DNA of 64,000 nt from Streptomyces sp. NBC_01478 (GCF_036227225.1 NZ_CP109444.1:10893501-10957500), one strand, 5' to 3'; positions 26,803 to 36,442 are shown, counted from the stretch's first letter. Numbers and translations: made by a program. Notes: generated by a model from the sequence alone, not told the origin.

Positions 26803-28095
26803 ATGGTATCGCCGTCCCCCTCCAGTTCCGCCGACTCGTTGGCCGCCACGCAGGCCACCGCACCGGCCGACTCCACCGACTCCTCGCGGCGTACGGCCGT
26901 GGCCCTGGTCGCCGTTCTCGCCGCGCTGACCGCGGTCGCCCCGCTCGCGACCGACATGTACGTCCCCGGTTTCCCCGCGATGGGAGACACGCTCGGGGCG
27001 AGCAGCTCGGCCGTACAACTGACGATGACCGCGTTCCTGGCCGGACTCGTCGTCGGCCAGTTGCTGATCGGCCCGCTCAGTGACAGCCTTGGCCGCCGCG
27101 GCCTGCTGATGTCGGGAACGGCCGCGTTCACGGTCTTCTCCGTCGCCTGCGCCCTCGCGCCCGACATCGGCCTGCTCACCGGCGCCCGGTTCCTCCAGGG
27201 CCTGGCGGGCGCGGCCGGCATGGTGCTGGCCCGCGCCGTGCTGACCGACCGCTTCCACGGGGCCGAACTCCCGCGCTACTTCGCGGTCCTCTCCCAGATC
27301 ATGGGCGTCGCGCCGGTCGCCGCACCGGTGCTCGGCGGGGCGATCCTCGCCGTGTCGACCTGGCGCGCGGTGTTCGTCGTACTGACCGTGATGGGCGGCC
27401 TGTTGCTGCTCGGCGTGGTCCGCAAGGTCCCGGAGACCCTCCCGCCGGAGCGCCGGCACGCCGGCGGGATCACGAACACCTTCCGCGCGATGGGAGCGCT
27501 GCTCGGCCGCCGTACGTTCATGGGGTACGTCCTTGTCCTCGCGTTCATCTCGGCGGCACTGTTCGCCTACATCAGCGGCTCCAGCTTCGTCTTCGAGAAC
27601 CTGCACGGGGTGTCGGCCACGACGTACTCCCTCATCTTCGCGAGCAACGCCGTCGCCATGCTGATCGCCGGCGCGGCCTTCTCCCAACTCGCCGGACGGG
27701 TACGGCTGAACAACCTCCTCGTGGCCGCCGTCGTCGTCGCCGCGGTCGGTGCGCTGGCCCAGGTGCTGCTGGTTCTCACCGTGGGGGAGACCCTCGCCGG
27801 CACCTGGATCACCCTGTTCGTCACGGCCGGCGGCATCGGCATGGTCTTCCCCTCGACCCTGAGCATCGGCCAGGCCCTCGGCCGCAACGCCCCGGGCGCG
27901 GCCTCCGCCCTCCTCGGCGGCCTCCAGTTCCTGTTCGGCGCGCTCGCGGCGCCGCTGGTGGGGGTGTTCGGGGAGGACAGCTCTCTGCCGATGGCGGTGA
28001 TCATGCTGATCGCCGTGGCGGCGGCGGGAGTCGCGCTGGTGGGACTGGCCAGGCCTTGGGAGGGGCGGGGAGAGCCGACGTCGGCGGCGGAGTAA
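26803..28095 (+). CDS. Bcr/CflA-type MFS drug exporter
   Basis: The product is 430 aa with twelve hydrophobic segments. Motifs of the DHA1/Bcr-CflA group are present: ATDMYVPGFPAMGDTLGAS at helix 1, GPLSDSLGRRGLLMSGT in the loop 2-3 (motif A) and GVAPVAAPVLGGAIL in helix 5 (motif C, antiporter). It is a proton-driven exporter of drugs or small metabolites. The ATG has almost no ribosome site, so the message may be nearly leaderless; the MarR operator lies immediately upstream, which fits repression by the divergent regulator. Confidence 0.88.
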   Translation: MVSPSPSSSADSLAATQATAPADSTDSSRRTAVALVAVLAALTAVAPLATDMYVPGFPAMGDTLGASSSAVQLTMTAFLAGLVVGQLLIGPLSDSLGRRGLLMSGTAAFTVFSVACALAPDIGLLTGARFLQGLAGAAGMVLARAVLTDRFHGAELPRYFAVLSQIMGVAPVAAPVLGGAILAVSTWRAVFVVLTVMGGLLLLGVVRKVPETLPPERRHAGGITNTFRAMGALLGRRTFMGYVLVLAFISAALFAYISGSSFVFENLHGVSATTYSLIFASNAVAMLIAGAAFSQLAGRVRLNNLLVAAVVVAAVGALAQVLLVLTVGETLAGTWITLFVTAGGIGMVFPSTLSIGQALGRNAPGAASALLGGLQFLFGALAAPLVGVFGEDSSLPMAVIMLIAVAAAGVALVGLARPWEGRGEPTSAAE

Positions 28096-28171
28096 CCGAA
28101 GGCCCGCAGAGGGCGAGGGGTAGGCGTAGGCGGGGCAGACCGCGCCGTGCTCCTCCCGGCAGGGACGCGGA

Positions 28172-29611
28172 TCAGCACACCAGGGACCGGCTCAGCGGGC
28201 CCGAGCGCAGATGACGGCCGTGGGGTTCGGCGTCCGTCAGCCGGCCGGCGTCGACGACGGGACGGCCGCCCACCACGACGGTCTCCGGCCAGCCGGTGAC
28301 CGCGATGCCCTCGTACGGCGTGTAGTCCGTGGCCATGTGCAGGGCGGTGCTGCGGACGGTGCGGGTGGCCGTCGGATTCCAGATCGCCAGGTCCGCGTCC
28401 GAGCCGGGGGCGATGACTCCCTTGCGGGGGTAGAGGCCGTTGAGCCTGGCCGGGTTGGCGCACATCAACTCGACGAAGCGGCCCAATGGCAGGCCGCCCT
28501 TGACCACCAGCTCGCTGAAGATCACCGGCATCCGGGTCTCAACTCCCGGCAGCCCGTTGGGCATGGCGCGTACGTCGTGGCTCACCGACTCCTTCTGGGC
28601 CGTGTCGTAGCAGCAGTGGTCGCTGCCGATCGTCGCGACCTGGCCCATGAACAGCCGTGAGCGCAGCCCGGCGACCGTGCCGGAGTCCCGCAACGGAGGG
28701 CAGCACACGAAGCGTTCGGGGTGCGGGCCCGCGTACGCCGTGTCGTCCAGGACGAGATGGTGGGCGACGGTCTCGGTGAAGGCGCGCACCCCTCTGCCCC
28801 GGGCCCGGGCCACCAGGTCGACCGCCTCGGGTGTCGACTGGTGGACGAAGTACACCGGGGCCGACACCGACTCGGCGATGGCGAGGATCTCGGCGACGGA
28901 CGCGTTCTCGGCCAACTCCGGGCGTGTACCGGCGTGATGGCCCGCGCTGATCGCTCCGGCCGCCTCGCCGCGCTCCTGCGTGTCCGCGATGATGTGGTCG
29001 GCCTCGCAGTGGATGACCACCATCCCGCCCAGGTCCCGCAGCGTGGTCATCACGTTGAGGATGGTCTTCTCGTCGGCCATCGTCTCGCCGCGGTACGTGG
29101 TGAACATCTTCACCGTGACGATGCCGTCGGAGGCCAGCGACCGCAACTGTTCCGGCACGGTGTCGTCCCACTCGACGACGCACCCGTGCAGCGCGCTGTC
29201 GCACAACCCCTGTGCGGCTTTGGCGCGTTGGGCCGCGGCGACGTCGGCCGGGTTCTCGCCGGGGCGCGGGATGGCGAAGTCCACGATCGTGGTCGTACCG
29301 CCGAAGACGGCCGCCGTGGTGGCCTGGCGGTAGTCGTCGAGGGAGGTGAAGTCCCCCGAGGTGAAGCCGACATGACAGTGCGGGTCCACACCGCCGGGCA
29401 GCACGAGGCGCCCCGAGGCGTCCAACTCGGTGGTGCCGGGGGCTTGTACGGTGCGGTACGCGCCCGGCTCCACCACTCCGAGCACCTTGCCGCCGCCCAC
29501 CAGGACGTCTGCGGCGCCCTGCCAGTCGGCGTTGACCACGGTGCCGCCTCGGACGACGAGGTCGACGGGCTGGACGGGCTGGACGGGTTCGATCGATGAG
29601 GGGTGGGACAT
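28172..29611 (-). CDS. Dihydropyrimidinase / hydantoinase
   Basis: The product is 479 aa and is a cytoplasmic amidohydrolase. Metal ligands can be placed: HCHVG near residue 78, the carboxylated lysine in VKMFTTYRG near 167, histidines in VIHCEAD near 200 and in the HQSTPEA loop, and the Asp in IGSDHCCYD near 328. The substrate loop and C-terminal beta domain (MATDYTPYEGIAVTGWP) are as in D-hydantoinases. It opens cyclic ureides or amides such as dihydrouracil or hydantoin. It is the last gene of a nine-gene operon; the DapA-family lyase and the flavin dehydrogenase upstream suggest that it acts on a cyclic amino-acid derivative. Confidence 0.88.
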   Translation of the reverse strand: MSHPSSIEPVQPVQPVDLVVRGGTVVNADWQGAADVLVGGGKVLGVVEPGAYRTVQAPGTTELDASGRLVLPGGVDPHCHVGFTSGDFTSLDDYRQATTAAVFGGTTTIVDFAIPRPGENPADVAAAQRAKAAQGLCDSALHGCVVEWDDTVPEQLRSLASDGIVTVKMFTTYRGETMADEKTILNVMTTLRDLGGMVVIHCEADHIIADTQERGEAAGAISAGHHAGTRPELAENASVAEILAIAESVSAPVYFVHQSTPEAVDLVARARGRGVRAFTETVAHHLVLDDTAYAGPHPERFVCCPPLRDSGTVAGLRSRLFMGQVATIGSDHCCYDTAQKESVSHDVRAMPNGLPGVETRMPVIFSELVVKGGLPLGRFVELMCANPARLNGLYPRKGVIAPGSDADLAIWNPTATRTVRSTALHMATDYTPYEGIAVTGWPETVVVGGRPVVDAGRLTDAEPHGRHLRSGPLSRSLVC

Positions 29612-29637
29612 GGCAGACCTCCAGCGAGGACGGGGTG

Positions 29638-30018
29638 TCAGAGAGTGGCGAGGTAGGCGTGCCAGCCGCCGTGGGCGGTGATGTCGACGACGCCGGGGGC
29701 CGTCAGCGCGGAGGCGCGCATCCGCATCGAGAACGAGCCCGAGCCGTCGGCCAGCGCGATCACGCCCAGTTCGAGTTCCGCGGGCTCCTCGGGGAGGAGT
29801 CGCTCGCGCAGCACCTCGTAACCGACCTCGTACACCTCGCCGTTGATCGAGGCGCCGCCCTCCGTGACCGGGTGCAGGCCGGGGAACTCGTCGCGTACGG
29901 AGAAGAAGCGGTACGCGGGTGCCGTGCGGGCGGGGCCGAGGAGGCGGGCCTCGCTGAGCGCGTGGTTGAGGGTGCCTCCGGACATGGCCTGGCCGTTGAC
30001 GAACATTCTCAGGGTCAT
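29638..30018 (-). CDS. Allophanate-hydrolase-related (gamma-glutamylcyclotransferase-like) protein
   Basis: The product is 126 aa. It matches the stand-alone form of the C-terminal domain of allophanate hydrolase (AtzF): MFVNGQAMSGGTLN, ARTAPAYRFFSVRDEFPGL, GGASINGEVYEV and a PEEPAELELGVI loop. In AtzF this domain assists removal of carbon dioxide from an N-carboxy intermediate. The stand-alone role is unproven. It lies between the flavin oxidase subunit and the hydantoinase, so a carbamate-type product of ring opening would be a sensible substrate. Confidence 0.75.
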   Translation of the reverse strand: MTLRMFVNGQAMSGGTLNHALSEARLLGPARTAPAYRFFSVRDEFPGLHPVTEGGASINGEVYEVGYEVLRERLLPEEPAELELGVIALADGSGSFSMRMRASALTAPGVVDITAHGGWHAYLATL

Positions 30019-30031
30019 GGGGGAGTGCCTT

Positions 30032-31195
30032 TCAGGGCGATACGGGAGTGATGGCGTCGTCGTGCAGCAGGCGGCCGGGACCCAGGTCGTCCACCGGGTC
30101 GGCCGGTGCCTCCCCGGAGATCTGGCGGGCCAGCGTGTCGCCCCACACCGGGGCGAGGGTGAAGGCGTAGGTGCCGCCCGCGACGAAGAACCCTGGATGG
30201 CCCGGGACTTCACCGATCACCGGCATCTCGTCCGGGGTCGCGGCCAGCGGTCCGGCCCACATGCGCAGCAGCCGCAGCTCGCCGAGGAACGGCAGGATGC
30301 GCCCGGCCTGCGCGAGGTTGCCGGCCATGCTGGGCACGCTGACCGTGCTGCGGCCCGCCATGTCCAACTCGCCGGCCGGCCAGCCACCGCCGATCAGCAG
30401 ATTGCCCGCGCTGACCTGCTTGACCGACATGCCCTCACCGATGTGCTGGACCAGATGATGCATGACCGGCGGCACCCGCACGGTCACATGCATCTGGATC
30501 GCGACCGGGGACATCTGTATCCCCACCCCCGCGAGCGCGGCGATCTCGGTGATCCACGGCCCGGCCACGTTGACGACCACGGGAGCCGTCCAACTCCGGT
30601 CGCCCGACAGCACCTTGTAGTCCTCGCCGACCCGCTGGATGCCGGTCACCGGGGTGAAGGCGTGCACCTCGACGCCCAGGCGGCGCGCAGCGGCCAGATA
30701 GGCGGGGGTGATCAGGAGCGGGTTCGCGTAGCCGTCGAGCGGGCACCAACTCGCCGCGCGCACCCGGTCGGAGAGCAGCGGCAGTTCCTTGCGGGCGTCG
30801 TCGCCGGTGAGCACCTCGGTGGGGATGCCCGCCCGCCGCTCCCACTCGTGCTTCTCCCTCAACTCCTCTTCCTGTACGGCGGTTTCGGCGACCATGAACC
30901 CGCCGCCGCGCCGCAGCTCCACGTCCGCGCCGAGCCGTTCCTCGATCTGCGACCAGTGGTCGGACGCCCGGCGCTGCAACGGCAGCAGACGGGCGCTGTC
31001 GACCGGGACCTCCTGGCCCGGGCGGCGGGTGTGGATGGCCTGGATGTGGAGGTTGCCCGCGGTGGTGCCGGAGCCCTCGCGGTTGGGTGCGCCGCGCTCC
31101 AACACCACGACCCGGTAACCGCGTTCGGCGAGATGGAAGGCCGCGCTTGCGCCGAGGATGCCGGCGCCGATGACGACGACGTCGGGCTGGTTCAC
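30032..31195 (-). CDS. FAD-dependent oxidase subunit (HcnC / DAO family)
   Basis: The product is 387 aa. The N-terminal dinucleotide motif VVVIGAGILGASAAFHLAERG and the C-terminal FVAGGTYAFTLAPVWGDTLA define the D-amino-acid oxidase fold. It corresponds to the beta subunit of HcnABC / opine dehydrogenase complexes, which oxidise the alpha C-N bond of imino or amino acids. The GTG start at 31195 overlaps the stop of the partner gene (GTGA); the frame runs on upstream but that part is not coding. With the two genes upstream it should form a membrane-linked or soluble heteromer passing electrons through FAD and an iron-sulfur cluster. Confidence 0.85.
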   Translation of the reverse strand: MNQPDVVVIGAGILGASAAFHLAERGYRVVVLERGAPNREGSGTTAGNLHIQAIHTRRPGQEVPVDSARLLPLQRRASDHWSQIEERLGADVELRRGGGFMVAETAVQEEELREKHEWERRAGIPTEVLTGDDARKELPLLSDRVRAASWCPLDGYANPLLITPAYLAAARRLGVEVHAFTPVTGIQRVGEDYKVLSGDRSWTAPVVVNVAGPWITEIAALAGVGIQMSPVAIQMHVTVRVPPVMHHLVQHIGEGMSVKQVSAGNLLIGGGWPAGELDMAGRSTVSVPSMAGNLAQAGRILPFLGELRLLRMWAGPLAATPDEMPVIGEVPGHPGFFVAGGTYAFTLAPVWGDTLARQISGEAPADPVDDLGPGRLLHDDAITPVSP

Positions 31196-32565
31196 GGGAC
31201 TTCCCGCCCCTCGACCGTCGCGGCCATGGGCAGCGGCCGTATCGGCATCCGGGCCGCGAAGCACTCCGCCGTGTCCGCACTCCGCCCGGCCAACGCCGCG
31301 ACGATGTGGCCGCATTCGCGCCCCTGGCAGGGGCCCATGCCGGCGCGGGTGGCGGCCTTGGCGCCGTGCAGGTCGTTCCAGCCGGTCGCGGCGGCCTGCC
31401 GGATCTCGCCGGCGCTGACGCCCTCGCAGCGGCAGACCTGGGTGATGTCGGGGAGGTCGGCCGTGGTCGGCAACGGGTAGAGCCGGTCGGCCAGTTCGGC
31501 GAAACGGTCCAGGGCGCGGGCCCGGCGGCGGAGGCCGGCCACCCGTACGGGGACGCGTTCGGGTGCCAGGCGGCGCAGGATCGCGAGGGCGGCGAGCTGT
31601 CCCCGTACGCCCGCCGCGTGCACCCCCGCGATACCGGCGCAGTCGCCGGCGACGTACAGGCCGTCGACCGAGGTCGCGCCGTCCGCGTCCACGACCGGGA
31701 GTTGCTCCGACCCCGTCGGGTCCGCCCGGGTGTCGCAGCCCAGCAGCCGGGGCAGTTCGGTGCTGGGGCGGAAGCCGAAGCCCACGCACAGCGCGTCCGT
31801 CTCCAACTGCCGTACCCTGCCGTCCTCTTGGCCGATGTCCACGGCGGTGACCTGGGTGTCGCCGTGCGCGGCCAGCACGCGGGAGCCCTGTTCGACGCGC
31901 ACACCGTGCCGGGCCAGGGTGAGCAGATAGCGGGCCGCCTCCGCGAGCCGGGCGGGCTGGCGCAGCGCGCCGCCGATCGAGGAGATCCCGGGCCGGTACG
32001 GGTGGTTGAGCTCGACCACCGCCTCGATCCGGGCGCCCACCTCCAACAGCGCGCAGGCGACCGGGAGGAGGAACGGGCCGGTACCGGCGAGCACCACCCG
32101 TTGGCCCACGGGAACCCGGTCCATGGTGGCCAGATGCAGGGCGAATCCGGGGGTGACCACACCCGGCAACGTCCAGCCGGGGAAGGGCAGGGAGCGTTCG
32201 TACGCACCGGTGGCGACGAGTGTGGCCCGGGCGTTGACGCGACCAAGCGCGCCTGTGCGGACGTCGGAGGTGAAGAGAGTGCGACCTGCGTCCTCGGCGC
32301 CCCAGACCAGGGTGCCGGTGCGGCAGTCGACTCCGGCGGCCTGTACCTGGCGGATGAGTTCGGTGCCGCGCGGGCGGAAGTCGCCGAAGGCGGCGGTGAG
32401 TTGTTCGGCCCGGCGCTTGTAGTACTGACCGCCCAGGGTGTCGGACTCGTCGAGCAGTACGACGCTCAGCCCACCCCGGGCCAGCACCAGTGCCGCGTGC
32501 AGTCCCGCAGGGCCGCCGCCGACCACCGCGACATCCGCCTCCGACTCCGCCATGACGTCAGCCAT
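31192..32565 (-). CDS. FAD/NAD(P)-binding dehydrogenase subunit with [2Fe-2S] BFD domain (HcnB-like)
   Basis: The product is 457 aa. It starts with a Rossmann FAD motif ([20 protein letters not shown]), has a second nucleotide motif ([20 protein letters not shown] near 140), and ends with a bacterioferritin-associated-ferredoxin-like cluster site: [11 protein letters not shown] and [11 protein letters not shown] with four cysteines. This layout is that of HcnB or the alpha subunit of octopine/nopaline and heteromeric hydroxyproline dehydrogenases. ATG 32565 is used; 32553 is possible. It overlaps the HcnA-like gene upstream and the HcnC-like gene downstream. Confidence 0.85.
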   Translation of the reverse strand: MADVMAESEADVAVVGGGPAGLHAALVLARGGLSVVLLDESDTLGGQYYKRRAEQLTAAFGDFRPRGTELIRQVQAAGVDCRTGTLVWGAEDAGRTLFTSDVRTGALGRVNARATLVATGAYERSLPFPGWTLPGVVTPGFALHLATMDRVPVGQRVVLAGTGPFLLPVACALLEVGARIEAVVELNHPYRPGISSIGGALRQPARLAEAARYLLTLARHGVRVEQGSRVLAAHGDTQVTAVDIGQEDGRVRQLETDALCVGFGFRPSTELPRLLGCDTRADPTGSEQLPVVDADGATSVDGLYVAGDCAGIAGVHAAGVRGQLAALAILRRLAPERVPVRVAGLRRRARALDRFAELADRLYPLPTTADLPDITQVCRCEGVSAGEIRQAAATGWNDLHGAKAATRAGMGPCQGRECGHIVAALAGRSADTAECFAARMPIRPLPMAATVEGREVP

Positions 32566-32851
32566 GCGCGGCCGTCGGCAGGGGCTCGGTGTGGGTGCGG
32601 ATGTCCATGCCGTCGGTGACGTGCGCGGTGCAACTGCGGGAGCCGGGGCGGCCGTTGATGGTCACCTCGCACTCCAGGCAGACGCCCATCCCGCAGAAGG
32701 GGCCGCGCAGTTGGCCGTTGACCGGGTTGCGGCGCAGCGGCCAGATGCCGGCCGCGACCAGGGCGGCGGACACGGACTGGCCCGCCCAGGCCCGGCCGGG
32801 GGCGCCGTCGATGGTCACGGTGACCGTCCGCGGAAGGGAGTTGGTGCTCAT
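32558..32851 (-). CDS. [2Fe-2S] ferredoxin-like subunit (HcnA-like)
   Basis: The product is 97 aa. It is a plant-type Fer2 domain with the cluster ligands in [18 protein letters not shown] and RSCTAHV. It is the small third subunit of HcnABC-type dehydrogenases and carries electrons from the FAD subunits. The start is uncertain: a GTG at 32890 overlaps the ATPase stop (GTGA) and would add 13 residues; ATG 32851 is listed because the fold begins just after it. It sits between the ABC transporter and the large flavin subunit. Confidence 0.8.
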   Translation of the reverse strand: MSTNSLPRTVTVTIDGAPGRAWAGQSVSAALVAAGIWPLRRNPVNGQLRGPFCGMGVCLECEVTINGRPGSRSCTAHVTDGMDIRTHTEPLPTAAHG

Positions 32852-32886
32852 GGCTGTGCTCACAGTGCTCAAGAGGGGTGGGGGGT

Positions 32887-33642
32887 TCACAGGATGCGGT
32901 CCAGGAACTGGCGGGTGCGCGCGTGTTCCGGCGCGGAGAAGAAGAGGTCCGGGGACTTGTCCTCGACCACCGTGCCGTCGGCGATGAACACGACCCGGTC
33001 GGCCGCCGCCCGGGCGAAGCCCATCTCATGGCTGACGACGATCATGGTCATGCCCTCCTCGCGGAGCCGGACCATGACGTCCAGGACCTCGCCGACCATC
33101 TCCGGGTCCAGCGCCGAGGTGGGCTCGTCGAAGAGCAGCAGTTCCGGGCGCATCGCCAGGGCACGGGCGATGGCCACCCGCTGCTGCTGGCCGCCGGAGA
33201 GCTGGGAGGGGTAGGAGCCGGTCTTGTCGGCCAGGCCCACCATGGCCAGCAACTCACGTGCCGCGACGCGTGCTTGGGCCTTGGAGACGCCGTTCACGTG
33301 CACCGGGCCGGAGGCCACGTTGTCCAGCGCGGTCATGTTCGGGAACAGGTTGAACTGCTGGAACACCATGCCGGTACGCCGCCGTTGGACGGCGATCCGC
33401 CGCTCCCGCAGGGCGCCCTGCTCGCCGTAGCCGATCCGCTCTCCGCAGATGGTGACGGTGCCGGAGTCGGGGGTCTCCAGGTGGTTGAGGGTGCGCAGGA
33501 ACGTGCTCTTGCCGCCGCCCGAAGGGCCCAGGACGAGGACGACCTCGCCTCGCCGAACGGTCAGGTCGATGCCCTTGAGGACCTCGACTCCGCCGTACGA
33601 CTTGCGTACCTGGCGCGCTTCGACGACCGTCTCGGTGCTCAT
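32887..33642 (-). CDS. Polar amino acid ABC transporter, ATP-binding protein
   Basis: The product is 251 aa. It has Walker [11 protein letters not shown] loop [13 protein letters not shown], signature LSGGQQQR, Walker [14 protein letters not shown] and the switch His in VVSHEMG, all as in GlnQ/HisP. It powers uptake of a polar amino acid or analogue. GGAGA six bases before ATG 33642 sets the start, which also overlaps the permease stop (ATGA). It is coupled to the permease and binding-protein genes upstream. Confidence 0.92.
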   Translation of the reverse strand: MSTETVVEARQVRKSYGGVEVLKGIDLTVRRGEVVLVLGPSGGGKSTFLRTLNHLETPDSGTVTICGERIGYGEQGALRERRIAVQRRRTGMVFQQFNLFPNMTALDNVASGPVHVNGVSKAQARVAARELLAMVGLADKTGSYPSQLSGGQQQRVAIARALAMRPELLLFDEPTSALDPEMVGEVLDVMVRLREEGMTMIVVSHEMGFARAAADRVVFIADGTVVEDKSPDLFFSAPEHARTRQFLDRIL

Positions 33643-34367
33643 CGGATCTCCATTTCGAGTGCCGGTACGGCGGCGCTCTTGATACGGCGGCCACGGCTCG
33701 GACCGGTCTGGTGGCCGCGGCCGACCCGGATCTCCAGCCAGCGCTGGACCAGCCCCCACAGGGTGGTCATCGCCAGGTAGTACAGAGCCGCGGCGGTGAG
33801 ACCCTCCAGGACGCGGAAGTTGGTCTGGACGGCGAACTGGGTGCGGCGCAGCAGCTCTTCGACCGAGATCACCGACACGAGGGTCGTCGTCTTGAGCAGT
33901 CCGTTGAAGCTGTTGCCGAGCGGCGGGACCATCACCCGCAGCGCCTGCGGCATGACCACCACCCGGAACACCTTCCAGGGCGGCATGCCCAGCGCGCGGG
34001 CGGCCTCGGACTGGCCGCGCGGGACCGACATCACCCCGGCGCGGACGATCTCCGAGAGGTACGCCGCCTCGTTGAGGACCAGGCCGGTCAGGGCCGCGCT
34101 GATCACGCCGAGGCGCAGGCCCAGTTGGGGCAACCCCGTGTAGATGATGACCAGTTGGACCAGCAGGGGGGTGCCGCGCATCAGCCACACGTAGAAGCCC
34201 GTGACCGCCCGGACCGGTGCGATGCGGGACGCTCGGCCCAGCGCCACGAGCACGGCGAGCGGAAGGGCGAGCGCCATGCTGACCGTGGTCAGCCAGATCG
34301 TCGTCCAAGCTCCCTGAACGAGCTGGGGATTGGTGAGGAAGGAGAAGAAGGCATCCCAGGACCACAT
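33639..34367 (-). CDS. Polar amino acid ABC transporter, permease
   Basis: The product is 242 aa. It is a HisMQ-type permease with about five membrane segments, the family motif GTPLLVQLVIIYTGLP, and the ATPase-docking EAA loop EAARALGMPPWKVFRVVVMPQA. Only one permease gene is present, so it probably works as a homodimer. The tail is basic and hydrophilic. It lies 19 bases downstream of the binding-protein gene and overlaps the ATPase gene. Confidence 0.9.
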   Translation of the reverse strand: MWSWDAFFSFLTNPQLVQGAWTTIWLTTVSMALALPLAVLVALGRASRIAPVRAVTGFYVWLMRGTPLLVQLVIIYTGLPQLGLRLGVISAALTGLVLNEAAYLSEIVRAGVMSVPRGQSEAARALGMPPWKVFRVVVMPQALRVMVPPLGNSFNGLLKTTTLVSVISVEELLRRTQFAVQTNFRVLEGLTAAALYYLAMTTLWGLVQRWLEIRVGRGHQTGPSRGRRIKSAAVPALEMEIR

Positions 34368-34386
34368 GGCTCTCGCCCTTCGATCG

Positions 34387-35259
34387 CTACTTCGCGCTGA
34401 TCGCGCCGGTGGTCACCTTGAGGTCGCCGGTGTAGGCCGTGACGCCGTACTTCTTGAACAACGTGGCCAAGTACCCGTTGCCACGAAGGGTGTTGAGCGC
34501 GGTCGCGACCGCGTCGGCGGGCTTCTGCTTGCCGAAGCCGAGGGCGAGCGGGGCGGGGTTCATGCCCTTGACCGCCGTCTCGAAGCGGCCGTCCTTCTGG
34601 TAGTAGCTGGTGACCGCCTCGACGATGGCCACGCCCTCGACCTGGCCCGCTGACAGTGCCTGGTAGGCGTCGGCGGTGGTGGTGAAGGTGCGGACGGTGA
34701 CCTGCTTCTTGCCGGCCGCCTTGAGTTCCTTGTTGAGCGCGGTGAGGGTGTCGAACTCGTAGCCCGGGGCCTCGACGGCGATGGTCTTGCCGGACAGGTC
34801 GTCCTCGGAGGTGATCTTCTTCGGGTTGCCCTTGGCGACGGAGATGGAGACGCCCTGGACCTCGTACGGGACGAGCTTGACGGTCCTGGCGCGCTCCGGT
34901 GTGTAGAACATGCCGGTGTCGATCATGTCCCAGCGTCCGGACTGCACGCCGGGGATCTGCGCGTCGAAGGGGATGTTGACGAACTTCGGGGTGAGACAGA
35001 GGAGTTCGGCTATCTCGTTGCCGAGGTCCACCCGCATGCCGACGATCTTGTTGGAGGCGTCCAGGTACTGCATGGGCGGCAGGGTCGCGTTGGTCGAGAT
35101 CGTCAGCGTGCCCGCCTTGACCAGGTCCGACTTGGCAACCTTGGGCGTGCAGCCGGTCGGGGCCGCGGCGGCGGACGACGAGGACGAGTCCTCGTTGCCG
35201 CAGGCCGCGACGGTCAGGAGCAGGGCGGCGGAGGAGGCCGCGATGAGAAGTCTGCGCAC
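34387..35259 (-). CDS. Polar amino acid ABC transporter, substrate-binding lipoprotein
   Basis: The product is 290 aa. The signal ends in a lipobox (LLLTVAACG), followed by a Ser-rich linker. The SBP family 3 core shows LTISTNATLPPMQYLD, GMRVDLGNEIAELL and GYEFDTLTALNKELKAAGKK. It would capture the operon's substrate outside the membrane. Family 3 proteins bind polar amino acids, opines or cyclic analogues; the residue pattern alone does not name the ligand. It is the second gene of the operon, seven bases after the DapA-like gene. Confidence 0.9.
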   Translation of the reverse strand: MRRLLIAASSAALLLTVAACGNEDSSSSSAAAAPTGCTPKVAKSDLVKAGTLTISTNATLPPMQYLDASNKIVGMRVDLGNEIAELLCLTPKFVNIPFDAQIPGVQSGRWDMIDTGMFYTPERARTVKLVPYEVQGVSISVAKGNPKKITSEDDLSGKTIAVEAPGYEFDTLTALNKELKAAGKKQVTVRTFTTTADAYQALSAGQVEGVAIVEAVTSYYQKDGRFETAVKGMNPAPLALGFGKQKPADAVATALNTLRGNGYLATLFKKYGVTAYTGDLKVTTGAISAK

Positions 35260-35266
35260 GGTCGGT

Positions 35267-36217
35267 TCACCTTTTTCCGGTGCTGGTGGAACAGGGGTGC
35301 AGCCCGGCCTCGTCGAGCGCCGCCGACAGGGCGGTCAGCGCGGACGGGTCCTCCAGGGGGAGCAGCGGGGGGCGTACGTGCCCTCCGGGCTGCCCGAGCA
35401 GCCGCATGGCGGCTTTGAGCTGCGAGGTGGGTGAGGCGAACCGTGAGCTGTAGTCGTCGTTGACGAGCAGGTTCACAAGCCGTTCGTAGCGTGCCGACCA
35501 TTCCCGGGCGAGGGCCAAGTCGCCCGCCCAGTAGGCCTCGTAGAAGGGGACGGCGAAGGGGGCGCCGAGGCCGCCGCCGTCGATGTTTCCGGCGCCGCCG
35601 AACTCGGCCATGACGGCCATGCCCCGGCGGTGGATGAAGCGGCCGAAGACCTGGACCTTGCCGGCCAGGGCCGCGCAGGTGTCCGCGACCTTCAGCTCGT
35701 CGCCGGAGCTGTCCTTGACGGCCACCACGGTGTCGAGTTCGGCGAGCCTGGCCAGGGTGTCGACCGTGATGTCCACGGCGGTGCCGCGCGGCCAGTTGTA
35801 GACCATGAGCGGCAGGTCGACCGCCCCGGCGAGCGTGGCGTAGAAGGCGTGGATCTCGTCCTGGCTCGGGTGGACGTAGGGCGGCGGGGTGGTGAGGATG
35901 CCGTCGGCGCCGATCGAGCGGGCGTGCTCGCCGTAGCGGGCGGACTCGGCGGCGGTGTACGCGCCGCAGCCGATCACCACCGGTAGCTGTCCGGAGAGTT
36001 CCGCGACCGCGATCTCGGCGACCCGGCGGCGCTCCTCGGGGGTCTGGGAGAACCACTCGCCGGTCGTGCCGTTCACCAGGACCCCGTGGACGCCGTGCTC
36101 CGCGTACAGCCCGAGCAGTGCGCGCCAGGCGTCCTCGTCGAGGGAGCCGTCGGCGGCGAAGGGGGTGGGTGCGGCCGGCCAGTAGCCGCGCCAGGGAGCG
36201 GCGCCGGAAGTGTGCAT
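35267..36217 (-). CDS. DapA-family (DHDPS-like) lyase/aldolase
   Basis: The product is 316 aa. It is a TIM-barrel class I aldolase with the substrate loop NGTTGEWFSQT near residue 48, the proton-relay Tyr in YNWPRGT near 140, and the Schiff-base Lys in VAVKDSSGD near 167. It is not placed with lysine genes, so it is unlikely to be DapA itself. Relatives split or deaminate keto-acid intermediates; one is the pyrroline-hydroxy-carboxylate deaminase of hydroxyproline breakdown, which also travels with HcnABC-like dehydrogenases. It is first in the operon; a LacI-type operator lies 73 bases upstream. Confidence 0.85.
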   Translation of the reverse strand: MHTSGAAPWRGYWPAAPTPFAADGSLDEDAWRALLGLYAEHGVHGVLVNGTTGEWFSQTPEERRRVAEIAVAELSGQLPVVIGCGAYTAAESARYGEHARSIGADGILTTPPPYVHPSQDEIHAFYATLAGAVDLPLMVYNWPRGTAVDITVDTLARLAELDTVVAVKDSSGDELKVADTCAALAGKVQVFGRFIHRRGMAVMAEFGGAGNIDGGGLGAPFAVPFYEAYWAGDLALAREWSARYERLVNLLVNDDYSSRFASPTSQLKAAMRLLGQPGGHVRPPLLPLEDPSALTALSAALDEAGLHPCSTSTGKR

Positions 36218-36289
36218 CGTGTGTGCTCCGATCGAGTGTCCGTCCCGTCAGGACGTCCCGCCAGGACGTCGCCTTGTGGGACCACTCTG

Positions 36290-36303
36290 TGGGATCGATT
36301 GCA
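36290..36303. promoter_or_regulatory. LacI-type operator, copy 1 (catabolic operon side)
   Basis: TGGGATCGATTGCA has the central CG of LacI operators in the palindrome ATCGAT, with outer TG/CA. It matches 13 of 14 bases of the second copy at 36443. It is 73 bases upstream of the DapA-like gene, in promoter range. Confidence 0.6.
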
Positions 36304-36442
36304 CAGCACCGTGACATCGGCCGGAGGGGGCGGTCAACCTCGTTCTGGCCGGAAACTGCTGGCGAAACGCATTGTTTACGCCACCGACTCGACCGTGTCT
36401 GACATGATGGCGATCACGGCTCGGCGTTTGAGAAGGGCCGTA

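Noticed and set aside
24965..28095. A natural-product cluster around the P450
   Set aside because: Only a P450, a MarR regulator and an exporter are present; there is no core biosynthetic enzyme or ferredoxin.
30032..31789. Extended N terminus of the HcnC-like oxidase
   Set aside because: The part beyond 31195 is a shadow of the HcnB-like gene; the GTG overlapping that gene's stop directly precedes the FAD-binding motif.
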